Assembly (NCBI RefSeq): GCF_037975245.1
Contig: NC_092575.1
Location: forward strand, 13,366,001 to 13,430,000
DNA length: 64,000 nt
Origin: Apostichopus japonicus
Lineage: Eukaryota > Echinodermata > Holothuroidea > Aspidochirotida > Stichopodidae
Direction: 5' to 3'
Shown: one piece after another, positions 10,976 through 21,805 of the stretch
Numbering within the stretch: position 1 is the stretch's first letter
Layout: each line of letters begins with the position of its first letter
Translations under genes and position numbers: made by a program
The notes under the pieces: model-generated
Database searches by the model: none
What the model was told of the DNA's origin: nothing
What the model saw: only the letters and a program-made list of their open reading frames with translations

Positions 10976-13652
10976 TAAGAAATCCTCCTCAATAGCTTCC
11001 TGTTACTGATCCATTGAGCTCGGATTAACAAAAGAGTGATGTGAGAAAACAAGTTGGATCCAATATTTTTAACGGATTTTACAATCATCATCCAACTGAT
11101 TCACAATTCCTTTTTTCCAAGATCCGGATTTCCTAAATCCGATTCCACTTTGTGAGACAAAAATCCTACAACTTTTTCCCTTCTCACATTATTCCGGTCT
11201 TAAAAGCAAGTCATGGATCCGATTTGGATCACTAACGAATCCATTACATGGAATCCAAACAAATCATTGATATCTGTAATAAATAAAAGAAATTAGTTAA
11301 GCAGGTAAACATGGAACACATTTATTTCTACATGGGATGTTACAGAAAGCTGTGTACAGGAGCAACTAATTAACTGGATTACAACTTACTTCATAATTCT
11401 CTCAATGAGTCATCTACAAGCAACTTCCAACCCCCCCCCCCCCCAAAAAAAACACCTCCCAGGCCAAAAGCAATCTGAACTGAAAACAGAATACCAAATA
11501 ACGATGGAAGAATTAGCAAGTTAGCATCATATGAAAATAATTAAATCATGAAAATTAAAACCCAACCGAGGATGATTCAGTCGAGAGCGTACCTCAGACT
11601 ATATAAGGTTGGTCAAATCTCACTTTGTTTGGTGGTTTAAATTTTCCATAGACTTAATAATATGCTGTCATTGTCCATTCTATATTATCTAAACAGTTAA
11701 GCATAAATCTTGTGAGACAAGATTTTGAGATGACCAGACAACTAAATATCAGCTCTGGCTCATGCATGCATTTAATTAGGCAAGTTACAAAATTTTCAAT
11801 TTTTACAAATGGTTAAAATTCGTCAATAATTCTATTTTTAGTTGATGACGTCACTTCCTGACGTCACCATGAATACCAACGTGGGTTAATGAGTCATTCC
11901 AAAAAGGCATGATAGACCCCAAAATGGCCAACATGGACCCAAGTGGCATGCAAACCTAGAAACTGTCTGTGAAACTATAACATACTTGTGACAGCATTCA
12001 CAGACAGCTTGGTACACTTACAAGATACATGTATAGAAATTCACTGCACAGGTGCACAAACAATGATGAAATTATGTATATACAAACTACTGAAAGTGGA
12101 AGTAATCCCAGAAGAACCGAAAGAAATAAATGAAATGATGAAGATGGACTTAACCATGTCAGGAAGTAAAACTGTACAAATTGTAATTTGAAGATTCACA
12201 AACCTATGATTGGAGACTGAAATCATATTTGTAGAAAAGAATTAAAGATGTGCCAAAAGAAAAGAAAAAAAAAATCTTATTCACTAAAAACATTCGCGGC
12301 AGGTTTAAACAAAACAAAACTTCAAACAATAACGATGTTGTCCAATGTTTATCAACACATGGTTAGTTCAAAATATTATTCAGGTGCGTGCACCAGCAAA
12401 TGCTATCGATCGATACATTTGCCCGTGCATGCGTCCCGATTAATGTTATGGTTTCATTCCCTCGAACTCTATGAATGGACCAAAACTCTGGCAGAGAAGT
12501 ACATGAATATAATACATGTCTTCGTCTGTTATTTGTATTTGGTTTATACCATTTCTAAAAAGAAAAAACTTTTTAATGGAAAAAGAATTCAAGCAACAAC
12601 CTATGAATGAGATTTCTCTGTTAATGAGCTTTCTCATGTTAATAACCATAATATTTGCCCCGGAAGGCTGTTACTTTACGATAACCACACATGCATGTAG
12701 TAGAGCCTGAACAGCTTGTAATACGGTGAGACTTCAATTGTTATAGGATTATAAAAACACACCTTGAACAAAAAGAAAAAACAGACTGTTCGAAACAATA
12801 CCTTCCGCTGCATAGAATTTCCTATCTCCATTGAACTATATAAAAAAAACTGTGCTTTTTTTTACGAACCACAAACATTTTTATGATGGGCTACTAAGAA
12901 CCCCTAAGTACCACCATGGACTTTCCAGCAACAAAATTCTCTTTTTGAAGATAACGTTTTGCTTCCTTTCTTTCTTTTATATTTGTAGGGGAGGCGGTTA
13001 CAAATTTTCGAATAACAATTCCACACTTGGTAAACTTTAGTTCACTGGGTATAAAAAAAAATTTTACGCTATATCCAAAACATGACTGATTCATGTTAAT
13101 CCAACTACCTATAGAAAAGAAGACATTACACATGGTCTATCATACCCTTTCTTTATCATCTCAAAGACATTATCAACCGGAAGACAAGAAGGTTATATCT
13201 AATAACCAAACTTTCAAATTAACCAGTACATTGATCATTTGTCGGTATTTTGGCTCTCATAAACAGTCCCTGTGTTTTTATAGGTCAGAAACTTCAAATC
13301 TTGCTAAAAACGTTTTGAAGCAATCGGAGCTTGAAACGATCTATACATTATTGTTGGAACAAAAGAAAAGGAAGCTTTTTCTGTCAATTCTCTGGCAATA
13401 TTGACTATTAATTTCTTTTTACATATGGAATGAAACTACCATTTGCTTTATATTTTTGCGAATAAACACAGATCTAAACATCTACAGCCTGCACTGTTCA
13501 AGAAAACTAAACTGAGTAAAAGAAGAGAAACGTTCACATTTTTTGTACACACCAGAGTTTCCATCTGGATTTCAGTCGATTGGGATTTGCCATTTGGATC
13601 CATTGGGAAGAGTTAATACATCTGTCTGATTTTTTGATCCCCTGGATCGAAT
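10976..13652. other. Region downstream of the minus-strand SR gene; possible long 3' UTR
   Basis: No second coding exon is seen. It holds a C(12)A(8) run near 11,430-11,450 and scattered short chance ORFs. If the AATAAA read on the minus strand at 11,321-11,326 is used, about 2.3 kb here would be 3' UTR of the SR gene at 13,653-17,279. Long 3' UTRs are common in SRSF1 genes, but this is inference. Confidence 0.35.
11321..11326 (-). promoter_or_regulatory. candidate polyadenylation signal (minus strand)
   Basis: TTTATT on the plus strand reads AATAAA on the minus strand and is followed, in minus direction, by TGTGTTCCATGTTT, which is GT-rich. It is about 2.3 kb past the stop of the minus-strand SR gene; use is unproven. 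Confidence 0.25.
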
Positions 13653-16600
13653 TCAGTCTCTGGAGCTGGATCGAGAGTCAGAACGATTCCTGTTCCGGGA
13701 ATGGCTCCTCGACCTTTTATATGGCGGGGGAGAATAACCCCCTCGACGTCTTCTGGGTGAGAAGCTTCTGGAACGGCTCCTCTCCTGTGAGACTCTGTCC
13801 TCTCTGACCACTATTCGTCTAACCTCTCCCTGAAGACGAAGATTGATTGAATACAAATGGGTTATTATCTGTATTAGATGGGCTCTGCAAAAACATTGAA
13901 CCTAGCATATGGACCTGATGATAGCATTTGGTTGAAGTTTCAACTGTCAATGTTCTGTTGACATTCTAGCTTGAAAATATTAAAAAGTTAGAACAAAAAA
14001 GAGGAAATAAAAGGATTCAGATCCTTATGACGACACTATGACATCACAGACCTCACAAAAAGAGAGCTTCCAAGGAACGACTTTCGGACAAATAGGATAC
14101 ATCTCCCCAAAATGGAACAAGATATTTCTTGAGCTGTTTGATGGAGTTGACCTTCACAAAGATGTTTGTTATACACATTAAAGATAATTTGTTGGGTTTG
14201 TGTTTCCTTTAAATCTAACTACGACAACCACCTTTACGACTCAAACCATTTGGCTTCACCAACAGATTTATTCATACTTTTTTTGACCAAATACGGACAA
14301 TTCTGCTCTATTTCAAAGCTATCTTTTGTATTGTTTTAATTTCTCCTTATTGGCGGCAAACACCACAGCAATTTTTCTCTTCTTTCATAACTCCTGGTGT
14401 GCGTTTAGTGAACTAAAGTAACAGGTGGTGTCGAGTGTGTCTGCTTCAGATCAGTACGGTACCACATAAATTGAGATTTACATAATCATAATAAAATAAT
14501 AACGATAGTAATAATTAGTCTTATATAGCACAGAATCCAACCTGACAGGGGCCACTTAATTAGCATTACCAGTGTCAAGTTTAACTCACCAATTAATATC
14601 ACTAGGAAAATAGAGAGACTCCAATGATATTAAGTGAACCGGAAGTGAGTTCCACTAGCCATGAACGGCAGGGGGGGGGGGGAGAGATTGTCACGCTTAG
14701 TTGAAGGATTTTTTTGGTATATATACCATGGTGCGTCATATTGTAATGGCGCCAATGACAGAGAAAATGATTTTGTGGCCCTAATATTCATCTTAACGAG
14801 AAGCCAATGTCATTCCGTCACTTTCAAGTGGGGTTTTTTACCTGATGAGATTTGAACTGTGAGTGATCCAGATTTCTGATTGCATATTCCATATCCTGCA
14901 TTCTCACAAACTCCACCACTCCTGTGCCGTCGTTGTACACATCAGTGTAGCAGACATCGCCGGCTTCCCTCATGTGGTCCTTCAGATCCTGCCAGCTACC
15001 AGTCGGTGGCAAACCTGATGATCAGAGGGAAAATCGATGGCTCTTTACAAATCAAACAGTTAAATGACTGTCATTCCTTAGATATGGCAAGTGCCATGAA
15101 AGCTATTATTTGGCTAATTTTTGCTAAATATTCTACAATGATCTAAACAATCCCAAATGCTCTTTGATGCAAAACTCATATTCCTCTACTCCTCGCAAAT
15201 TTCATTTCAGAGTTAAGGAAGTAGAAAGGGGGTACACAAACCCAACCGTCAAGTTTGGCTTACATGACATTGATCTTTATGAAGAACAACTCCCCCCCCC
15301 CCCCCTCAAACGGCTGAGAGAAAATTGTGTTCCATTTAGGAGATCTATGTCCTTCCTTAATAGTTTATGCTGAGAATTGTCATTTTCTGAGTCTGTGATG
15401 TCATAATGCCAAGTGGATCTGAGATGTTGTACTTTTCTCTTTGCGTTTCTTTTAATATTTTAAAGGTTGAATGTTAACACTGTTGACACTGAAACCAATG
15501 CTATCATAAAGTCATCTTAAGAGGTTCAATGTTTTACTTTCATGAATTGCACAAGCCATCTTCATTACTAAAACCATTCATGAAAACAACAACAACAACA
15601 AAACAAATGGAAGCACATGTGGCTTGATGATGTCAAATTTAGACTTGATCAAGTCCTACGCCTTGGTAAGTGAACTAACATTAAATCTTCTTTGCACCAT
15701 TCAACCTCATGGGCTCAACATTCAGGAAGGACATGACTAACTTTTCTTCTGTCCCCCCTTCTTCCCTTGTTCCCCCCCCCCCCATCACTCCTCTTCTAAT
15801 AGCTCTCTTCCACCCTTTTTTCTCCACACCTTTCTGTCTTTGTCCTTCTCCAGTTTATTCCCTACCCCTTCCCTTAATCCTCTCTTTGTCCCTCCACTGT
15901 TTATCTCCTACCTCTCCTCTTCCTCTGTTGGTTTCTTTCATTCTTCTCTCCATCCCTTGTCTACTAATCCCCTTACATCCATCTCTTTGTGTTCACCATG
16001 CTCATTAACCTGCCTGTGCTTGTTTTTGTCCCTTCTGTTTACTGTTACTTGTCATTTAGCCTTTGAAGAAGATCCTGCTAGGATCGAAACGTCAGGCCAA
16101 CTTACTTTTACACATAACATTAAATCTGTGATATCTCTCAAATGAAATTAATTTTTTCTTAGATGTTTTGGGGAGTTGTATGGGCCAAAGAGAGTGGGTG
16201 GGAGGAAAGTGGCATGGGGTAAGTGGACAGGGCTGGGGTGGGTCAACCCTATTTCCAGCTTGCTGCTATGGAAACAAAACATACAACTTGACCTGAGAAT
16301 TCAGTTTACAAGGTATATATTTCTAACTATGAGATACTCTCATAGTTCTGAAGTTACCTGTCACGAGACATCTGTAGTCAGACCTCCTTGGAGGGGGTCC
16401 TTTTGGTCTTCCTCCACCTCCTCCTCCACCTCCGCCTCTGCCTTCACCGCCCCCAAAGCTACTTCTTCCTCCTCCTCCTCTATCGTGATATCCGCCTCTC
16501 GCGGAGCCCTTGGGAGATTCTACTCGCAAGTTGTACCCATCGTAGTCGAACCCATTCCGACCAAACTTTGCATCTTCAGCATCCCTGGAAGGAAAGAAAT

Positions 16601-17279
16601 ACAAAGATCAATTAAGAATATCAACAAAAAAAACTTTCTGACGATAAACTTAAAGAGCAAAGAACTCAGAGGATGAAATTGTTAGCTAACATGTGGACAC
16701 TGGACAAATCTGAAATAAACCAGTGCTGTGGCCAATTGGATAAATGCGTTGGCATTTGAAGCAATGAGGCTTAGCGATCAGGAGGTTCCGGGTTCGATAC
16801 CTGGCCCGGGTCATAGTTAGGTGGGTTTTTCATCCAAGAACAATCTACAGTTTCCCATCTGAAATGACTTTCTAAATTGAAAAGATTCCAAATTTGAGTT
16901 AAAATGTTGAATTGGAAGCCACCCAGGTGTAAGTTGTAATCCATAAGCCCTTTCGGGTTTCTCCCACAGTTGTGGTCGCTTAAGCCAAGAAAATATAACT
17001 GCTGATTATTATTATTATTTAAAAAAAAAATACAGTTATTACGTTGAAAAAAATGGTGACAACTTACCTTTTGTTTTCAAATTCCACAAAAGCGAATGGG
17101 GTTCCAGCACTGTGTTGATTTCTCTTTAGTTCGATGTGGGAGATGTTTCCGTAGCTGTAAAATAAGTCTGTAAGGTCTTTCTCACGAATATCTGGAGGTA
17201 AGTTTCCAACATAGACTCTCTTCTGTCTGTCTTCATCACCACCACCACGTTCTCTGCTTCTGTGGTAGCCAGACATCAT
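13653..17279 (-). CDS. SR splicing factor, SRSF1/SRSF9-like (four exons, minus strand)
   Basis: Exons read 17279-17068, 16584-16358, 15014-14842 and 13829-13653, giving about 262 residues (human SRSF1 is 248). All junctions have AG/GT: GTAAGT after exon 1, GTAACT after exon 2, GTAAAA after exon 3. Intron phases are 2, 1, 0. RRM1 (residues ~21-95) has RNP2 VYVGNL and RNP1 PFAFVEF; a Gly-rich linker with a nine-Gly run follows; the pseudo-RRM2 carries the family hallmark SWQDLKDHM; the tail is a short RS domain ending SRSSSRD. Two adjacent Met codons begin the frame (17279 and 17276). The family binds exonic enhancers in pre-mRNA and shuttles from the nucleus under SRPK control. RRM1 residues REKDL-DLFY and IELK look closer to SRSF9, so paralogy is uncertain. 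Intron 1 holds a SINE. A related gene lies head to head at 25.0-29.1 kb. Confidence 0.93.
15739..16060. repeat. C/T-rich low-complexity tract in intron 2 of the minus-strand SR gene
   Basis: Mostly C and T on the plus strand with an 11-12 C run at 15,773-15,783. Its open frames are composition artefacts. Confidence 0.6.
16057..16125 (+). repeat. Dispersed-repeat fragment with conserved hairpin GATCCT-GCT-AGGATC
   Basis: A perfect 6-bp stem with a 3-nt loop (16,071-16,085) is preceded by TTTGAAGAA and followed by GAAACGTC. The layout GAAGAAG-hairpin-CGAAACGT recalls, from memory, a tail motif widespread in invertebrate retroelements. It also superficially resembles a hammerhead core, but the required C of CUGANGA is a U here. 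Assignment is tentative. Confidence 0.4.
16723..17030 (+). mobile_element. tRNA-derived SINE in intron 1 of the minus-strand SR gene
   Basis: The head is tRNA-like with an A box TGGCCAATTGGA (16,729-16,740) and a perfect B box GGTTCGATACC (16,791-16,801), the RNA polymerase III internal promoter. A tRNA-unrelated body follows, then a tail of ATT repeats and an A run (about 17,005-17,030). It lies antisense to the host gene, between exon 1 and exon 2. No clear target duplication was found by eye. Confidence 0.85.
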
Positions 17280-17942
17280 GAAGCTGGGGAGTAAACATAT
17301 TTATCAGTAATATTAATACACCATAAAGTTATAAAATAATGCGATAGACGCTTAATGTACTTCATCTCCTAAACCGACACAGCTTTAAAGTTTACAGGAA
17401 TTTCTTAAATGATGACTTAAAGCCGCAAAAAAATATTAATTTTAACATGTCAATAAGCCGTTAAAAACCACCATTTTCAGTCCAGGTTGGACTTTTATAA
17501 CACTCTTAATTTTTGAGAGATGACCCTATAAACAGTTGTGGTTTATCAATTAATGTGACTGGACTATATATTTTCTAATACACAGACCATTAGGTTAGTT
17601 CCTCAGATGCAACACAAAACTCAACTGACATGTTTATATAGCGTAACAAGGTTTTCCGAGGGCGAATGGTGTTTACGCCATCAACAATTTACACCTTTAA
17701 TTTGTTAGTGACACTCTGGAAACCTCCATTGGCTTAAAACATGTAGGACTAAGGAATGTATCTTACTTGCATCAACTTAAATTTTGAATGTAATATTTGG
17801 TAAAACCATTAAATGAATGAAGTAAGCTGCTTTAAAGATTTGAAAGATTGGAGACAGTTATACTTATACTACGGTTTCTGTGTTACTTCATGCATACTTA
17901 ACAATCCATATGGCTACTGTTACTGAGTTGTGCAACTGTAAA
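17280..17942. other. 5' flank of the minus-strand SR gene
   Basis: Probable 5' UTR and promoter region. No TATA box at a convincing place and no additional exon were recognised. Confidence 0.35.
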
Positions 17943-19692
17943 TAGTGTTCAAACGATTAACCTAATCAGAATCGGAAGCGGTACGAATATTGCATAATCG
18001 GAACATAATCGGAATCGGTAAAAATTACGTGGAATACCAGTTATGTCATACCGATTATTCAAAAACATATGGAAGGTGAAAATATCATTATTCAAAAACA
18101 TATGGAAGTTGAAAATATCAACTGATGTATTAGGTTTGTTCGTTTACTACGAAATATTAAAATAAGACAACCTCTATACGTCTTTCACAGTGTATACTAT
18201 TACTTTCATCAATTTACGCTGCCAGGGTCGCCGATTTTGCTTCCCTCGTGGTTAGTGACTTCAAATTTCTTGGCACAGTAAGCATAGCAGCAATACCAAT
18301 TTCGCGAAGTAACGAATGTGCTTGACAAGGTCGGAAATAAGCGGGGGCGATGGGCGATTCGCCCTCGCAAGTGCTAAAAAGCCCTCCTAATGCACAATTA
18401 CGAGTGCGAAAAAGATATACAAGAAAATCGCCCTCGTTATATCAGGTGTCTGTGTAAAATTAATTGTGACATGCGTTTGCTTTCTAAAGCTAGGAATTGC
18501 AGTTGCAGCGCAAATCGCGCAAACAGTTTTCACATCCCGCATCAAATTTAAAGCAGTGCGGGAAGGTCGCGCACAATCACCGGGAACTTCCCGTGGCAAA
18601 TTACGGCCTGCACGAAGCAATTTCAGTACCAGCGAAAATAACCTAAAATCCTCACAAATCTCCGACCACATGGTAGCCTTACTTCAAACTAAGTCAACTG
18701 CATGGAAATCTAACCTTGCCATCTGTTTATTCGCTCTAGTTGTGTCGCAAATAAAAAATAAAAATATCCACGGAAACTGCAATCTTCGACCACATGTTAG
18801 CCTAACAACCACACTAAGTCAATGGGAAATGTAGCCTAACCATCGGTTTGCAAAAAAAAAAAAAAATGCGTAGCTTACTTTACAACTTTCAATTTGCTGG
18901 AAATCGGCATTTGTTTGGAAGGTACTGTAAGTGATATGTCTTACAGTATAGAGGGAATGTTTTATATTATATTGGAGTAGTTTCTAGTTGTTATTATTTC
19001 TTTACATCAATCTGGTATTACATTTTAGAGTAATTTTAAACAAGTTACGATGGTGCAATTTGCTTTTCAGTTTGATTGGCCTAAGCTTACATTTTCTAAT
19101 TGAACCTGAATGGAGTTAAATAGGTAACGAATATGTATGTTTAACTTCAAGTTCGTAACATTTCTATTTGTTCATATACGGTATAATACTGAAAATAAGT
19201 ACAAAATAATGTCGGAATGAAGGCAATATGTCATTTAAATTTACACTTTGGTAAAGATTGAAGATGGATGGTTTGTCTGAGATACTTTTTGAGATGGATA
19301 TTTTGAGTAACTATTCTTAGCCCATTTCAAGCCATTAACAGGTGACATTCACGTCGAGGTGGTTAGGCCATTCGCTTAGCACAGTGCTGACTAGGTAGGA
19401 TGTTATATTTCCGTATTTTGGAAATTTAAAAAAAAAAAAAAACTTTTTTTTCTTTCCAAGAAACTCCAGAGGTAGTTTGGTACATACAAAATGATACCTT
19501 AGAGCCTTGTTTAACAACGAAGCAAATGGAAACAGGGGAAAATCACAACAATAATTGCTTCTTGTCAAACTTTATTGCCGATTTCGTATATAAGGGATAT
19601 TTTCTCATTTTCAAATAATCGGAATTGGAACGATTATGAAAAGAATAATGAGTAATCGGTATTTTCTGTTATGCATAATCGGTTGAACACTA
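17943..19692. mobile_element. hAT-like non-autonomous TIR element
   Basis: The left end TAGTGTTCAA is the reverse complement of the right end TTGAACACTA. Flanks are ACTGTAAA (17,935-17,942) and ACTGTAAG (19,693-19,700), a 7/8 match to an 8-bp target duplication as expected for hAT elements. Subterminal AATCGG/CCGATT words recur at both ends (17,950-18,060 and 19,610-19,685). No transposase frame is visible. Inside, at 18,660-18,880, are two copies of a repeat beginning CCACATG that recurs as a tandem trimer at 61,954. Confidence 0.7.
18660..18880. repeat. Two-copy repeat related to the 61,954-62,300 array
   Basis: 'accacatggtagcc ... ctaagtcaa' at 18,665 and 'accacatgttagcctaac ... actaagtcaatgg' at 18,788 match the units at 62 kb, including the trailing 'cctaacca' and the terminal A/T run. 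Confidence 0.65.
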
Positions 19693-20455
19693 ACTGTAAG
19701 TGAATGTTCCTTCTGCCGTTAGGCTAATAAAAAAGTAATACTAATAGGTCTTGTCTAAGCCTATAAAAAGTGAATATTTTGTAAAAAGTAAGACAAAAGA
19801 ATCAGGCTACATAATCTATTGATAAAATTAATGAAGCATATTTATATTTAAAACATTAATGGATATGCAACACCTCAGGTAACTTTCAATAACCTAAGGT
19901 AACTTTCAATAACAATGCCTCAAGTTTCGAATATATCTAGCCTCAGTGAGTGTAACACTAACATAGTAGCAGTCAGTTGGACTAATGCTTTCTTCAGACT
20001 CAGAGGTCTAGCCTAGGCATAACGACTTATGATAACATTTTAATAGTGTTAGCCTTGACATATACTGATAGGCTAACGAGTTCAACGTAAGTCTAATATG
20101 GCATAGCCGAGCGTAGGCTACTACTAAACACTTTCCCTAATAAATTGGAGCAATTTTTTAAGAACTAACAACCTCAATCAAATGTGTAACAGTGAAAATG
20201 ACTTGGCTAGTGGCTTATCAACAAAGTCTCTTCATTCACACGATCTTTCACGATAATTCTTGTCCTAAACTTCCGGAAAACCACCTCGCTGGAGCCTTTA
20301 TGTTACTGTCAAATCAAAGATTAGAAATCGGAAAAGAAGATACATTTCGTCGAAAGGCTGAAACCGGAAGTGGATTCGCAAGTTGCAGGACGCCACGACT
20401 TATCTGGAAGGTAAAACGTTGACTATTTCTACAGTATAAAATAAAGGAAATATAA
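19693..20455. other. intergenic stretch, no gene recognised
   Basis: AT-rich sequence with a 20-bp near-duplication 'aggtaactttcaataac' near 19,877-19,913. Only short chance ORFs are present. Confidence 0.4.
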
Positions 20456-20461
20456 GAGATG

Positions 20462-20515
20462 CAGGGGCGTATCCAGGGGGGGCGCAACAGGCGCGCCCCC
20501 CCTATTGGCCGTCAC

Positions 20516-20557
<42 letters not shown>

Positions 20558-21799
20558 GACGACCTTTATATGTGAGATGTCGGTGATCGCTCAACCCCCC
20601 CCCCCCCTCCCGTATGCTTTATTTTTTGTTTGCCAAAAAAAGGTTCTGGCGAAGTTCGGCGGCATAATAGTTTTAGAAACATAGATGGTAATTGTGTTTG
20701 TATTATCACTATAAACACTAAATGACATGCCAGCCATACTAAATTGTGCATTTTGTGTCCATATTTACTGGAAATGTTGCTTATTATTAAGGTCGAAAAA
20801 TGGATCACATATGGCCATGGGCGGCGATCCTGGGTGGAGGGGGATATATCCCCCCATGAAAATGGGTGGAGGGGATGTAATGCACCATATCCCCCCCCAC
20901 CAAATGCCAGGGATAAGAATATTTTCATGCCTACATTTATGCATCTTCGTTAATGTACGGCTCTTTTTTAGCTTCATTTCTCGCCTACCATAAACGCAGT
21001 GCGATCTTTTCAAATAAAGCGTCTTTATAAAGCAAAAATAGTTGACTGTAGGCTTCATTGGCCCTATAACAACAAAATGTATTGTTGCGCCCACGGTATT
21101 GATATAGTACATATATGCACCCTCATAGTATTCATATAGGCCCTATAGTAGGCCTACACACGTACATGTTCCCTCGAACAGCTGAGAATCTCATGTAACC
21201 AGGGTAATGCTTAATACACGTTTCACCTGGATGCCCTAGCAATCGGTACCTAGGAATGTAACTATGTGTAATTGTGTATTGCATGTGTATAGGCCTATAA
21301 TAGCCTGCATGAGGCCATTTTCTTTATCGAATAATATAACAGAGCTCTCGAACATTCTAACGTTGCGCCTGAAACAAGATTGACAGGGGTAATTTTCCCA
21401 AAATAACACCCGAAATTAACAAAAAAAGTATTTTGGATCCTGATTATGAGATATTTTGGACATGACATCCCTATTTTAAAGTTGGGTATATGCCGCTTGG
21501 AAACCTCGCGAAGTGCCGTTTCCGGCCATCTAGAGGGTTGGTTAATCCCAAAATTTTCTTGTACGCTTCGCGCCAACTCATGGTGGCGCTACGCTTAGAT
21601 AGTCAACAAGGTCATATCCCCCCCCCCCCACTCGGAAGTACGGATCGCCGCCCATGCATATGACACCATTTTGCATTTCAGCCCTCCTTTGAAAGCAAAA
21701 ATTGTCCACCCCTCCCCTTAGACCCATCCCCCAGGACGGCGATCATTCATGCCTGGCGCTCCCCCCCCCCCCTATTGGAAAATCCTGGATACGCCCCTG
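20462..21799. mobile_element. TIR element (outer), host to a nested element
   Basis: Perfect 16-bp TIRs: CAGGGGCGTATCCAGG at the left and its reverse complement at the right. The flanks repeat GAGATG (20,456-20,461 and 21,800-21,805), a 6-bp direct repeat. An A run of about 34 bases lies at 20,517-20,550. A second element occupies 20,816-21,656. CAGGG-type ends suggest a hAT relative, although the 6-bp duplication is shorter than usual. Confidence 0.8.
20816..21656. mobile_element. Nested TIR element (841 bp)
   Basis: TIRs CATGGGCGGCGATCC and reverse complement; flanks CATATGGC (20,808-20,815) and CATATGAC (21,657-21,664) match at 7 of 8 bases. It lies wholly inside the 20,462-21,799 element. 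A 56-bp block near its right end (21,548-21,603) is identical to one in the element at 48,245-48,534. No transposase frame. Confidence 0.8.
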
Positions 21800-21805
21800 G
21801 AGATG

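Noticed and set aside
16057-16125. Functional hammerhead ribozyme
   Set aside because: The core lacks the conserved C and the helix order does not fit; kept only as a hairpin motif.
15709-16145. Leu/Pro/Ser-rich ORFs in the SR gene intron
   Set aside because: C/T-rich low-complexity DNA inside an intron; no domain and opposite strand to the host gene.
16723-16815. Functional tRNA gene
   Set aside because: Pol III boxes are present but the rest does not fold as a cloverleaf by eye, and a SINE body and ATT tail follow.
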